64,000 bases of DNA from Perkinsus olseni. Lineage: Eukaryota > Perkinsozoa > Perkinsida. Shown here piece after piece: positions 33,578-43,402 of this stretch. A model generated the notes under the pieces. That model was not told the DNA's origin. It searched no databases and was given only the letters and a program-made list of their open reading frames with translations. The translations under genes and the position numbers were made by a program. Numbering within the stretch: the first letter of the stretch is position 1; the number at the start of each line of letters is the position of its first letter. The stretch spans positions 1 through 64,000 of the forward strand of contig JABANN010000108.1 of NCBI GenBank assembly GCA_013115125.1, written 5' to 3'.

Positions 33578-36500
33578 CTACTCGATAGCGTTGCCATTCT
33601 TCCGTTCATGCTGCTGCGCCGCCGAGCCGCGAGTCAACTTGATTTTAGTTCTCTCCATCTTCATCCTCCTGGGTTTGCTCCGACTCTCGAACATCGGCGG
33701 CGGCTTCCCTGTTGCCTCAGCCTTGGCCACTGCAGCCGCGCCCGTCGGGATCGCAAAGCCGCTGGTCGCCCTCTTCGGACTAGGCGCCAACTTAGCTACT
33801 GGTCGAGGCTTCCGTGGAGGGGGCGGCGGAGGAGCAGTGACTTTATGCTTCGCTCCGTCGACCGGGGCAGTTTTTTTCGCCGCCACTTGATCCCACATAT
33901 TAGCGAACGCTCTCTCCACTTTAGAGTTCCGAGAAGTCGAATGCCATGCTGACGACGACGTGGCCGCAGCCTTGGCCGACGCCGCGGGCTTCAGGAAACC
34001 GTCTAGTTTGGACTGGACTAGTTTACCGGTACCTTCCCCTCGATTGTTGGTGAAGGAGCGGTATGACGGAGCTGCACGCATCCGGTCGAGAGCTCCGGCG
34101 ATGGACTTCAACGCCCCGTTGCTGCTATCAGTAGACCTGCTCGCCGGCTTCGCCTCCTGAGCAACACCCATCATCGCTCACCCAAAGCGCCGGCCCACCT
34201 ACCTCGGCCGCGGGAGGAGGAGGTGCCTCGGCTGCAGGCTTCTCCTCCTCCTCATCGCTACTACTGCTGCTTGATACCGATAGTACCCCTACCGACCGAC
34301 TAGGGGTGTAAGCGTCCCAGTCGTCCGGTGATGATGGTAAGGAAGCTGAGAACCAACAGCAACAGAAGATGCACAGTCGGGCAGAGGAACAGAGGCTGTC
34401 GCCCCTTCACGAGCGTATCACAAGAAGTCCCCACGACTCAGCAGAGTTGAACAACTCCACTTTCCAATGAAGAACGCTGCCACCAACACTATGATTTACC
34501 CTTCCGACTGGCCTGTCCGAGGATGAGATTAACAAGATGCCCCTTTCTACTACGTAAGGAAGCTGTTGGGTCCTCATCACTCGGGTGTACGAACGAGGGA
34601 GGCTGCGGCGCAGACTTCTTCGGTTTGGGTTTGGGTGCCGCTGCCGGCGGAGGGGGCCGGTCGCCGTGGATCCGCTTCTCAAGAGCGGACAAAGCCGCAG
34701 TCATCGCGGTGAATCCAGCAGCCGTCTGGAAGATCACTGTCACGCGCCACGAAATTCCCCTTCAGTCATACCTGGGCATTGGTAGCTGGGGCTGCCGCTG
34801 TTCCCTGAGCAGACCAGTCCCCTGGAACGTTCTCGAATACCCAATCCGAGAGGGCGGTGTGAAGGGCAGCGACATCGAAGAGGTTGTACGACAGAGACGC
34901 CTTCGGGGACTCAGTCAACTGAGGAACCACACTGCTGTAGCGGGCAGAGGGAGGGAGGGGCCCTACCGTATCGACCAGGGCCTTGACAAAGCGGAGGGGG
35001 CCGGGAAGGGAGGCTGAGGGGCCGCCAGAAGTGCCACGACGCTCCAACACCTCCACGGCCAGCGTACCGATGGATCGGAGGAAGACCTGAAGACGATGCT
35101 GTTGATGGTCGGGGACTAGGAGCTCATCATCATCATCATGATCATGATCACCTTGAGCACAGGGATGGAGGCCATGAACTGCAGGGCGGCGGGGAGGGCA
35201 CAGCTGGAGAGGAGGTCCCAGGCGTAGTCGGACACCTAGGAGGAGGAGGAACCATACCACCCACTCCAGCGTGTAGGGGCCCTACGTTCTCCACACCCAC
35301 CGCTAGCATCTGTTGTTGGCACCACAACGCTAGGCCATCCACAGCCCTGGGGTCCGATGACAGTACCTGCCATCCGTACCATCGTCTTTTATCGAACCCC
35401 AGCCAATACTACCTCCCTCAGGCCAGCCAACTTGTCCGTGTTCTCCTCCACCGCCCTACTCGATTCCCTCCTCAACCTCCTGTCGACGATCTCAGTGAGT
35501 CCAGGGATGGTGGCCAGAGAGAAGCTGGTGTCCTTGAGAACTGTCAAGCCCTCATTCCTCAACTTCTCGACGGCCGTCCTCGCCCCTTCCTCCAAGACCG
35601 CCGTGTTGTGAGCCGACGTGGCTGCCGCTGACGTGATGGCCAAGACGCAGGGCTCTCCCCGGGCTGCCATCGCCGTCCAGAGGGCGCGGGGGAACCACCA
35701 GCCCTCGGACGACGAGGAGCAGCAGGCGGCTGCCGATGCCTCCAGAAGGGCCTCCGCTATTTGACGGCCCCGTGAGGACTCCTCGACCTTGGCCAGCAAA
35801 GGCTCCTCCCACCTCACCCACGGGCTGTCGGGGAAAGATATCCAATTGTCAGGATTGGTGACACGTATCCGACGGAGCGAAGCACAGACAGTTTCCACCA
35901 CCCAGTCATCATTTTCGTATTTTTCCATCAGTTTTGCGTGCACGGCTCGAGAAGAAAAGTGCAAGGACTCCAGGAACTCGCTCGGCGCCTGCTGCGCCTC
36001 CACTTCTTTGACATCAAGCTTGGACGGTATGCCTCCCCAGTACTGGAGCAACGCGATGGCCCGACTGACGGGAGGGCAGCCCCAGGCGAGGCAGGCACGA
36101 AGCCTCTCGTCATGATAGGGGTAATACACCGACTCCAGAGCTTCGTCTACTGTATCTTTCTCGAAGTTGGCCAGGAGGAACCTGAAATCCCATACCACAT
36201 TTCCGCCAACTCCTCCTCGGACCCCCCTGTATGCTACTACTCAGTCATCTCACATGATGCTTTAACAAAGGCCTCCACACAGTCAGGACATAGAGTGACT
36301 TTCAGATGGCGATCGATGAGCTCCATTACTCTCCGGAACGGCCTCTGACCAACCAAAGACGCTCCTACGGGTAGTCGGTAGGGCGGTAGTCGCTCGATGA
36401 GGGCGCATCACCTCCAACTGGCTGGACGGGTCCATCTCCACCAACAACAGCCGCAGGAAAATCGACAAGGCGCTGGTCAGGTCCGAGGCTTTAAATCGGG

Positions 36501-36652
36501 CCCGGCACAGCTGCAAGGGTATCTTTACTCCCCGTGATTAACCAGAGTGAGCCTACCCAATGGCCGCCGTAGTCCACTGATTCCCTACAGGCCGCCTCGA
36601 GCGTATTGAGAGCAGCCACGGCTCCATCTGAGGTTATTCGGAGTTCCTCCAT
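33578..36652 (-). CDS. Large helical protein with C-terminal PIP-box-like motif
   Basis: Starts MEELRITSDGAVAALNTLEA (ATG at 36652), then LCRARFKASDLTSALSIFLR, FRRVMELIDRHLKVTLCPDC, a long exon from FLLANFEKDTVDEALESVYY (35389-36170), VFLRSIGTLAVEVLERRG, YNLFDVAALHTALSDWVFEN, VIFQTAAGFTAMTAALSALE, and a basic C-terminal exon (33578-34174) with VQSKLDGFL, which fits the PCNA-binding PIP box (Q-x-x-L-x-x-F-L), followed by Pro- and Lys-rich sequence. The rest looks like helical repeats. A nuclear DNA-replication or repair role is a guess from the PIP-like motif. The family is not recognised. Introns include family E (34726-34771) and family B (36187-36212) elements. Confidence 0.6.
34726..34771 (-). 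repeat. 46-nt intron consisting largely of family E element
   Basis: On the coding strand: GTATGACTGAAGGGG, then AATTTCGTGGCGCGTGACAG, then TGATCTTCCAG. It splits TAAAPATNAQ from TAAGFTAMTAALS. Confidence 0.75.
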
Positions 36653-36659
36653 CTCCTCC

Positions 36660-38007
36660 TCCTACTCCGACGAGAACAAGCGTACGACCAAACAAGCTTG
36701 AGTGGCGACTGTGCGATGACGATGATGATGAACGCAACCACGCGGAGGAGTGTTGGAGGACATCTTCTACATGACTACACCAACGTGATGGTAGCGGATA
36801 ATAAGAGGCTTAGTAGCCGAAAGTGGTGTACACAAAACTGCCAAAGCCGATGGAATCTAAGGTCGAAGCACGCAGTCGGCAGAATAGTGGCGACGACGTG
36901 ATGATACTCACCTTCTGAAACTCCTCGGCCTGGCAGAGAAGCTGTCTTGGGCCGAGGCCGACCGAAGCCACATCTAAATGGAATGGAGAATTGCATCGAC
37001 CAGGGATCGAACCCGGGACCTACTTCCGTGCATTCTGTCCGATGCGACCGTGCTCTGCATACGCTCCAGGACCCGGGCCAGTGTCGTCGCCTCGCCTGTG
37101 AGATACAGTCGAAGCATACCCGCTTTGAAAGGCCTCACCGAAGGCGAGAACGGTAAGAGGTTCCGAAGGTCCATCGAGGGCCGCTCCCTTGAGGGGAAGG
37201 ACCGGTCAATCGGTAGTGGCCAGGGCCAGGCATTGACGCCGCGTCCGACGCTGAAAAAATACTCCACAGAGACTCGAACCAGGGACGTCTCTAGACTAAC
37301 ACGACGTCTTAACCACTAGACGATGTGGATGCACATAGTCCTGGCCCGATACTACTCTCCCCGGCAGGCCCATGCCTGGACTTCATGCTGAACATCTTCC
37401 CTGTCTTCCCCAAGGAGGACGGTGGATTGTAATGCCCCGGCCCCGGCTCGGAATACCTCCGCGTCGCTCCGCCACAGCTCGACCTGACCATGGCCATAAA
37501 CAGCCGCCACAGCTAGACACCCACCTTCCACTTCCAAAGCCGACTTTGGCACTACTGCCCACCTCCCGGGGATTGTACGACCCCGGCCCTGGACCATCAT
37601 CAGACCGTGTCCGGGTATCCTGGCGGGAATATTCGACCGGAAGTTGCTCCCCCTCCTCCCCTTACCCCATCTCGCCTGCCTGTACCGAAGCGGAAGGAGG
37701 CCCCTCTGCCCAGGTCATTGAGCCGTGTTGTTCTATACTGCCCTACAACGCAGGCACAGATGATTAATAAGAGCCCTCATCGACCTACCTGGGCCGGGGA
37801 TCATGTTCCCTCTAGAGACCGACTCGCCGCTCCTCCGACCACCGATGGTCCACTTGGGGGAGGTACGGATCTACGGAGGGGTGTCAGGTGAGGGGGCCGG
37901 GCCAATGCTGCTACCTGGGACATTCTGGTCAGCTGTGTGACCTGCCCGAGCCCCGACTGTCGGAGGGAGGGAGAGGCGCTGTTCGGCCGGTCGGCGTACA
38001 TTGACAT
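36660..38007 (-). CDS. SHIPPO/STPGP-repeat protein (ciliary or cytoskeletal)
   Basis: SHIPPO (ODF3-type) proteins carry repeated S/T-x-PGP-x-Y units and associate with axonemal and cortical microtubules. Spliced exons show four units: KWTIGGRRSGESVSRGNMIP-GPG, DDGPGPGSYNPREVGSSAKV, RRYSEPGPGHYNPPSSLGKT and SDAASMPGPGHYRLTGPSPQ, each followed by F/W-x-x-G-x-R-type sequence. The first exon probably starts MSMYADRPNSASPSLRQSG (38007). The last exon ends very near the next gene (36652), at about 36660. Two introns hold tRNA-like inserts (36974-37138 and 37251-37355). A flagellar role is inferred from the family. Confidence 0.75.
36974..37138 (-). repeat. 165-nt intron with armless tRNA-like insert (class D)
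   Basis: The intron (GTGAGGCCTTTC...CATTTAG) lies between YRSRLR and CGFGRPRPKTASL. At 36992-37046 the coding strand has GCATCGG..., then GTCCCGGGTTCGATCCCTGG and CGATGCA. A 6-bp acceptor-like stem (GCATCG/CGATGC) and a T-arm are present, but the D-arm and anticodon arm are missing. Confidence 0.75.
37251..37355 (-). repeat. 105-nt intron built around a nearly complete tRNA-like sequence (class D)
   Basis: The intron starts GTAGTATCGGGCC and ends TTTTTTCAG; splicing keeps frame into TSDAASMPGPGHY. Its core (37262-37330) has paired ends TCCACA/TGTGGA, a D-arm GTCTAGTGGTTAAGAC and a T-arm with GGTTCGAGTCT. The middle stem is GACGTC/GACGTC with a 13-nt loop, unlike a normal anticodon arm, so it is unlikely to decode. 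Confidence 0.8.
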
Positions 38008-38034
38008 GAAACAGTAAGGCTTACAAGAACTAGA

Positions 38035-38095
38035 AAGAATAGAACCCGGGTCGTCAGATAGCGCGACCACAACTCTAACCGTTGTACCATTCCAA
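38035..38095 (-). repeat. tRNA-like sequence upstream of the SHIPPO gene (class D)
   Basis: On the minus strand TTGGAATGGTACAACGGTTA has A-box character and GACCCGGGTTCTATTC is a damaged B-box. It lies just before the predicted first exon. Confidence 0.5.
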
Positions 38096-38142
38096 CTCAA
38101 CCCTACTCCACTAAAGTCTCCTGAAACAAAAAGTATTGCAAC

Positions 38143-38795
38143 TCATTCTCCTTTCTCCTTCAACTGCTGCTTCACGGCCTCCAACGCCTACAAACATTCC
38201 CATCAGCATCAGCAGCCCTCCCCCAAGCACCCGAACCTGTTGGCCGTTCTTCAGCGTGTTGAACGCCTCATCGGGCAATTTAACGTCGAAAGCCTCTTCG
38301 ATCTGCAGCAAGCATTCCACCTCCTCCAACTCATCAAAGCCGAGGGACTCAAAACTGAGCGTCAACTAACAGCGAGGGCATCATCATCATCATCATCACG
38401 CAGGACAACACCACAACCTACCAACTCTTCCGGAGTTTTCGACCCGAACGTGGCGATATTTTCATCCAACTTTTTCAGGGCCTCTTCGGCAACGCCTTTG
38501 GCCGCCTCTCCTCCCTTCTCAGCCTGCTGCTCCACAGCAACCTACACAGACCAGGAATGTGCGCTCAATTTAACAATAATCGATCATTCGGGCGAGCGCG
38601 TTATGCCCTCTACTACCTCCTCTCGCCTCATTTGTAGATACCCCTTGATGGCCGCTGCTGTCCGCGTAGCTAATTCCGCAGGATTTTGCCTAACGTTCAC
38701 CATCAGCGTTCCGTAACTCACCCGCTTCAACCTAAGATTCCCCTCACCCTTCCGATGAAAATAGCGCACGCCCCGGAGTTGATCCAATGCGCCAT
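38143..38795 (-). CDS. Acyl-carrier-protein-like protein lacking the phosphopantetheine serine
   Basis: ACP carries acyl chains on a 4'-phosphopantetheine bound to the Ser of D-S-L, and in mitochondria also supports complex I and Fe-S assembly through LYR proteins. Spliced exons (all phase 0) start MAHWINSGACAIFIGR and give QNPAELATRTAAAIKGYLQM, VAEEALKKLDENIATFGSKT, LTLSFESLGFDELEEVECLL, QIEEAFDVKLPDEAFNTLKN and end ALEAVKQQLKEKGE. The helix II/III pattern is typical, but where DSL is expected the sequence is DEL, so the attachment Ser is Glu. The N-terminus could be a mitochondrial presequence. The first intron contains a family A end (38726-38740). Confidence 0.7.
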
Positions 38796-39058
38796 GATGA
38801 CATCCTTCCGGCCATTCCACCGAGGACCGATGCAGCGGCGCGTGAAATAACAAGTTGGCTTCGGACGGGGAGCATGGAGAGAAGCGGAAAGGCAACTGTC
38901 AGCGTAAACGGCACCAGAGTGACTAAGAATAAACACAACAAGGGCTATCCTAACGATGATAATGATTACTAGTACCACACTTCGGGTTCTACGCGACTAC
39001 GGAGGGAACAATGTACAGAATTATTACTTCGACTAAATTACGACAGACGGGTGGCCGC

Positions 39059-40006
39059 TCAATAATCCCATCCTTCCTCTCGAGCGTACATATCGACCAT
39101 CGGAGGCTCGCTATTCCAATCGATCTGTCTAGAGTAGGTGTTATCAATAGCATCATCAGCGCTGCTGTGCTCCTCCACCTGCCCCTCGTCCCTGGCCACA
39201 TCCCGACAGTTGTTATACCAAGAAAAGTACAACTTCCGATCAACTGTACTCTTCCCGTCCGCCCTTAAGCTCATCTCCAACTCCTGCAACTTCTCGAAGA
39301 ATCCACAGTTGGGCCGGATGTTGCGACAGTGCCTCACATGCGTGAGGGCGTGGTACAAGGACTGGCCTCTCCGCTTGACCAGATACGAAAGCAAGGTGGA
39401 CGCAGACCGGGACACTCCGCTGCGGCAATGAATCAAAACACAACCCGAGGAGGAGGCAAGCGAGGAGGGGGAAGAAGACGGTGACGTATCTAAGGTCGAA
39501 CCCTGCACTGGACAGAAAACACCGCTTGCCCGCCTCCTACCCTGCTCCATGTAAGGCCGCAATGTCTTGTCAATGTGCTCATGCGCCTCGTCCCAAAACC
39601 AATCTATGGGCTCACAGGACATATCTTCGACATCAACCCTGACAGGACAACAACCAATACCACCAGAACGAACTGCTTCGTTCCGACGGCGGTACGGACT
39701 CCGAGCGTGACGATGATAGATTCGCCTCAGCCCGACCTACCGGTAATAATCAACCCCATCTGCTGTGAAGAAGATATCTTCCGGATACTCGGTTATGGTA
39801 CAACAACAAACAACACTTGTAATATTATACTTACGAAGCAGCTCTCTGTTACGCGCCACAATGTGACCACCCAAAAAGATACGCGGGAAAATCTGATACA
39901 AAAACTGACAAAACGCACCCCAACCACCAGCACTGCCCACCTCATGAGCCGTCTCTTGAGGGTCCAATGGCGGCCGAATGCGCAGCCGAGCCAACGAATC
40001 TGCCAT
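39059..40006 (-). CDS. Dual-specificity protein phosphatase
   Basis: Removes phosphate from Tyr and Ser/Thr (or related substrates) by a Cys mechanism. The first exon has the DSP fold start, FPRIFLGGHIVARNRELLRK then YNITSVVC; the second has VLIHCRSGVSRSASTLLSYL, the complete C-x5-R loop (HCRSGVSRS), then HVRHCRNIRPNCGFFEKLQE. The general-acid Asp should lie in SCEPIDWFWDEAHEHIDKTL. The first exon starts MADSLARLRIRPPLDPQETA (40006). The tail is acidic. A family A word (39485-39499) lies in the second exon region, perhaps a further short intron. Substrate unknown. Confidence 0.88.
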
Positions 40007-40029
40007 CCACCACTGCCACTCAAATCACG

Positions 40030-41640
40030 TCAACAATGCCCATCACTACGTCGCTCAGCCCTCCGCCGTTTCCGCCTGTTGCCGCTCTCCTTCAGATCAG
40101 CCCTCGGGGTATCCAACTCCGTCGTGTGGACCATCGACGATGAGGCAACTTCCATCGTGGCCAACATCTGAGGGGAGCGAGTCGTGAATCATGAAAGGGC
40201 AGTTGCCGTTGATCAATGAACAGTTTACATCATCCCCATCACTCGGGACGTGGATAAATAATCACCAGTAGGTTTATCTGAGCAACTTGTGAGTCACCGC
40301 CTTCGACCTCCTCTCCACAAGATACTTCCCGCGACCCTCCCCCCTGTGGCCCCCTATTACGTTGCTGCGTCGAAGGCGATGGTCCTCAGCACTGGACGAT
40401 TCCGCCGAGGATGTCGACATGTCAGGCGAGGGGCTACTGCTGCTGATGTTTGCCGAGTCCAAACCGCCATCATCGTCGTCACTTTCTTCGAGTAAATTAA
40501 GCCGCTCCAAGATGGTGCGATGGGAATATATCCGACCTGATACATAGAACCCCGGATCGATCCCGGCACCCGGCACTTTTCCCAACCACCAAAGTCACTA
40601 CCCTTTTCCTTCTTTTTCCTATGCTGATTCATCGTACTCATCTGCAGCCTCGCCAACGCATCAATTCCCGACGGCTGAGAACACAACCAACTAGCCACCA
40701 CCTCCTGACGGAATAGCAAGAGCGCAAGATACTACCTGTGAGGCCCCTAGCTGAGCTACACCTCCGACCACCGTTTGCATTGCGTCTGGCGGAAGGTTAA
40801 CTGACAGAACGACGAGTCTTCGTCCCATGAAGCCTCGTCCCCTCACCTTCATCTTCGGCATCACTGCCGTCCTCGTCGCTCTCTTCGACCAAATTAAACC
40901 TTTCCAGTATCGATCGGCCCCGCATGAGGGCTCCTATGATGGACCATACGATCACATAACCCCTGCACAGCACTACCCCTCCTTCCCGCTGCCGCTTGTT
41001 GACGCATCAGAGTGGCCTCCAACGGCGCCATGTAGTCTAACGAGCTCGGTTGGGGCTGCAAACAGAACAAAAGATTCCCTCGAGGCCAACCACCTCCAAC
41101 TCACCTGGGTCGGGGAGCTCTCAGCTGACGCATCGCCAATGAATGGCTTAAATGCGACCAATGGGACCGCGGGGGCCACCGTGGATGGTGGGATGGACGA
41201 CGACGAGGAGGACAGACCTGACGAAAGTTTCTCTGGTGGTCGGATGGCATAGGGACGCTCACCGTCCACCATCATCTGGTAGGGGGAGTCCCCCGAGGCC
41301 AGCGCTACCGGAGGCTCGCTGTGGATGCTCTGAAGAGGAGCGTCGTAGTAGAACGGAGCGGTTAGGCGTACCTCATTCTCCGATGGTAAGATACAACCCT
41401 TGGCTGGAGTGGTTACAGAGGTGGTCGCAGGTTCGATCCCCGGCGTCGGCATCATCTCAGCAGCTAGCACTTCTGCTGGACAGGAGGAGAGCATAACCCC
41501 ACTGCCACTGCGGCTCCTCCTTTTGCCCCTCCCTCGGCCGGCGAAGTATTCATCCGCAGTCTGTGCCACTCGATTGGGGGAGGTGTCATCGACCGCAACT
41601 TCGCCATGGCAGGAATCAACAGATTCCATTCGACTGAAGA
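40030..41640 (-). CDS. Unrecognised nuclear-looking acidic/basic protein with an internal repeat
   Basis: Exons on the minus strand read DTSPNRVAQTADEYFAGRGR, APFYYDAPLQSIHSEPPVAL, YMAPLEATLMRQQAAAGR, RSILERFNLVEESDEDGSDA, LPPDAMQTVVGGVAQLGAS, EVVASWLCSQPSGIDALARL, HRTILERLNLLEESDDDDGG, and finally TTELDTPRADLKESGN with NRRKRRRAERR before a stop at 40030. ILER(F/L)NL(V/L)EESD occurs twice, an internal duplication. The basic cluster resembles a nuclear localisation signal. No family was recognised. tRNA-like pieces lie at about 40548-40575 and 41415-41455. Exon joins are partly guesswork. Confidence 0.5.
41415..41455 (+). repeat. tRNA-like sequence, possibly exonised (class D)
   Basis: TTGGCTGGAGTGGTTACAGA followed by GTCGCAGGTTCGATCCCCGG shows A-box-like and B-box arms on the plus strand. 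The antisense host frame is open right through it, and removing it as a 67-nt GT...AG intron would break the frame. Confidence 0.55.
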
Positions 41641-41659
41641 GAACAACAGAGACGATGGT

Positions 41660-42746
41660 GGTGACACGCCCCGGGCCCGAACTGACTGAGGGACTACAGC
41701 AAGCTGGAGATTATGAGAACGATCCGAGGCAGTCTAATGAGGTCCTCTCCACCACTGATGGCCACTGTGATGGTTGGTAAGATGACATCAGATGATGCAA
41801 TACAGGAGTACTCAATCTACCTCAAAAAATAGAAAGAAATCCGATTTACGAAATATAGTTTACATTTACCAATCATCGTACTAACCACTTCCGCTGCTGC
41901 CATTCCGCAGCCGTAACGCTCAACGCCGGCATAGATTTCACGACAGGCGGAGGGATGGGGCACTAGAGGTTTCACTCCGGGTGTTGTTGAAGACACACGC
42001 AGATGGTTATCTACGGTGGTGATCTCTAATACCCACCACCCTCCATAAAGATTATAATGGCGATTCTGCTGATACCCAATAAAGATGCTCACAATGGACG
42101 ATAAATTGATACGTGGCCCTTCATCAATCAGGTTTAGTGAAGCGATGCGTCAGTAATAGATGATGGTAGCCCTGACGACGAATGATGATCACAATCGGAT
42201 CATCATTGTGAAGATCCGATCGTCATGATAGTCAGGACCTATATAATGATGATCTTGGAGCATTGATAACGACGAATGATAGCACGTCATGTGCGGTCAT
42301 CGTGCGCCATCGGATCTGTATAGATCCGATAATACACGACAAATTTAAAGTCATCCGCTAAAAAATATTTCCGGCAATTTTTTTGTAAATATAATCACGA
42401 GTATTTCCCACGGCGTCGTCGAGTTGACGATGACACCACCCACCTCCAAGCCTGCCCTCTCCCTTCGCTAGTCCGGAGTGTTTGATACCGTAAATCCCCC
42501 TCATCGTAGGATGATAGCAGATGGTGATTATCAAACTCCCCCACAGCAGCGGCTCCCCCTTCGGCCACGTCACGGTCGATCTCTGCACCACGAGACAGCG
42601 GAAGGTTGCGATGGTAGTAATAACTGCTGCCATTACTCTACAATTTAACCAACACAACAGCAAGACGGTGATGGCAAGTGGTAGTAGCAACTCTAGAAGC
42701 TGTTATGATGATGATGACGGTGGTGGTCGAGTCCGCGGACGGTCAT
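41660..42746. other. Spacer with palindromic GATC-rich sequence
   Basis: Before eS30 in transcription order this is downstream sequence. The part 42120-42350 is full of GATCATCATTGTG/GATCCGATCGTC palindromes like those at 1545-1875. Open frames here lack recognisable domains. Confidence 0.5.
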
Positions 42747-42975
42747 TTACTTCTGGTTAGAGTTGGGACCCCTCTTAGGGCCACCAGTCACCTTGGCGGA
42801 GAAGCGACGGTTGTACTGCATACGCTTGCGAGCGCGACCTGACAGCGATGGTGATACAATTAACGGATGTTATGGTATTACCAGTGATGGCCTTCTTCTT
42901 CTCCTGCTTGGGGACCTTGGGGGTCTGATTCTTAACCTTACCGGCACGAGCTAACGATCCGTGAACTTTTCCCAT
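42747..42975 (-). CDS. RPS30: Ribosomal protein eS30
   Basis: Small-subunit ribosomal protein. Two exons join across a 43-nt intron (GTAATACC...GCTGTCAG): [52 protein letters not shown] and a short tail ending NSNQK. Length and sequence fit eS30 throughout. It begins directly at [13 protein letters not shown], so there is no N-terminal ubiquitin-like (FUBI) part, unlike animal FAU. A family A end (TCAACCTAAGATAC, 43011-43024) upstream suggests a 5' UTR intron. Confidence 0.95.
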
Positions 42976-43225
42976 GGGGTAACAACAAAGGAGCCAGCAA
43001 CTACCTAGGGTCAACCTAAGATACCATCCCTCGACCAAATCCTGTACGTGGATCCACGCCATCACGCTTCGACGGTTCGATAATATTCAACAGCGACAAC
43101 TCATAGCCTTACTAGATCACTACTGATGGGACTCAAAAACGCATCACGGACGAGTGGACCACCACCCGACCGGTAGAAGGACCTTTCCGCCGCCGGAGCA
43201 CCTCGCTAAGGATAAATCGATCACA

Positions 43226-43363
43226 ATGGCGAGCGAGATTTACGCCAACTCCGACATGATTAGCAGCCGACCATGCGGTGGAGCCATGAAGACGAAGCGA
43301 CGCAAAACTAGCGGGTTGGGGCAGTGGGAAAGGAATTTGCGGGGCTACGTGTTTGGATCGTAA
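43226..43363 (+). CDS. Short 45-codon ORF
   Basis: Frame MASEIYANSDMISSRPCGGA then MKTKRRKTSGLGQWERNLRG and a stop. ATG context is reasonable and composition is protein-like, but no family is known. It lies in the divergent spacer between eS30 and the lectin gene; it could be a small protein or an upstream ORF. Confidence 0.35.
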   Translation: MASEIYANSDMISSRPCGGAMKTKRRKTSGLGQWERNLRGYVFGS

Positions 43364-43402
43364 CCTATTGCGTATCTTCCCATAGTCGACCTTGGATATT
43401 CT

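Noticed and set aside
36974-41455. Functional tRNA genes at the several B-box sites
   Set aside because: Apart from 55239-55309 none has pairing acceptor, D, anticodon and T arms together; most are only T-arms, so they are recorded as tRNA-like repeats.
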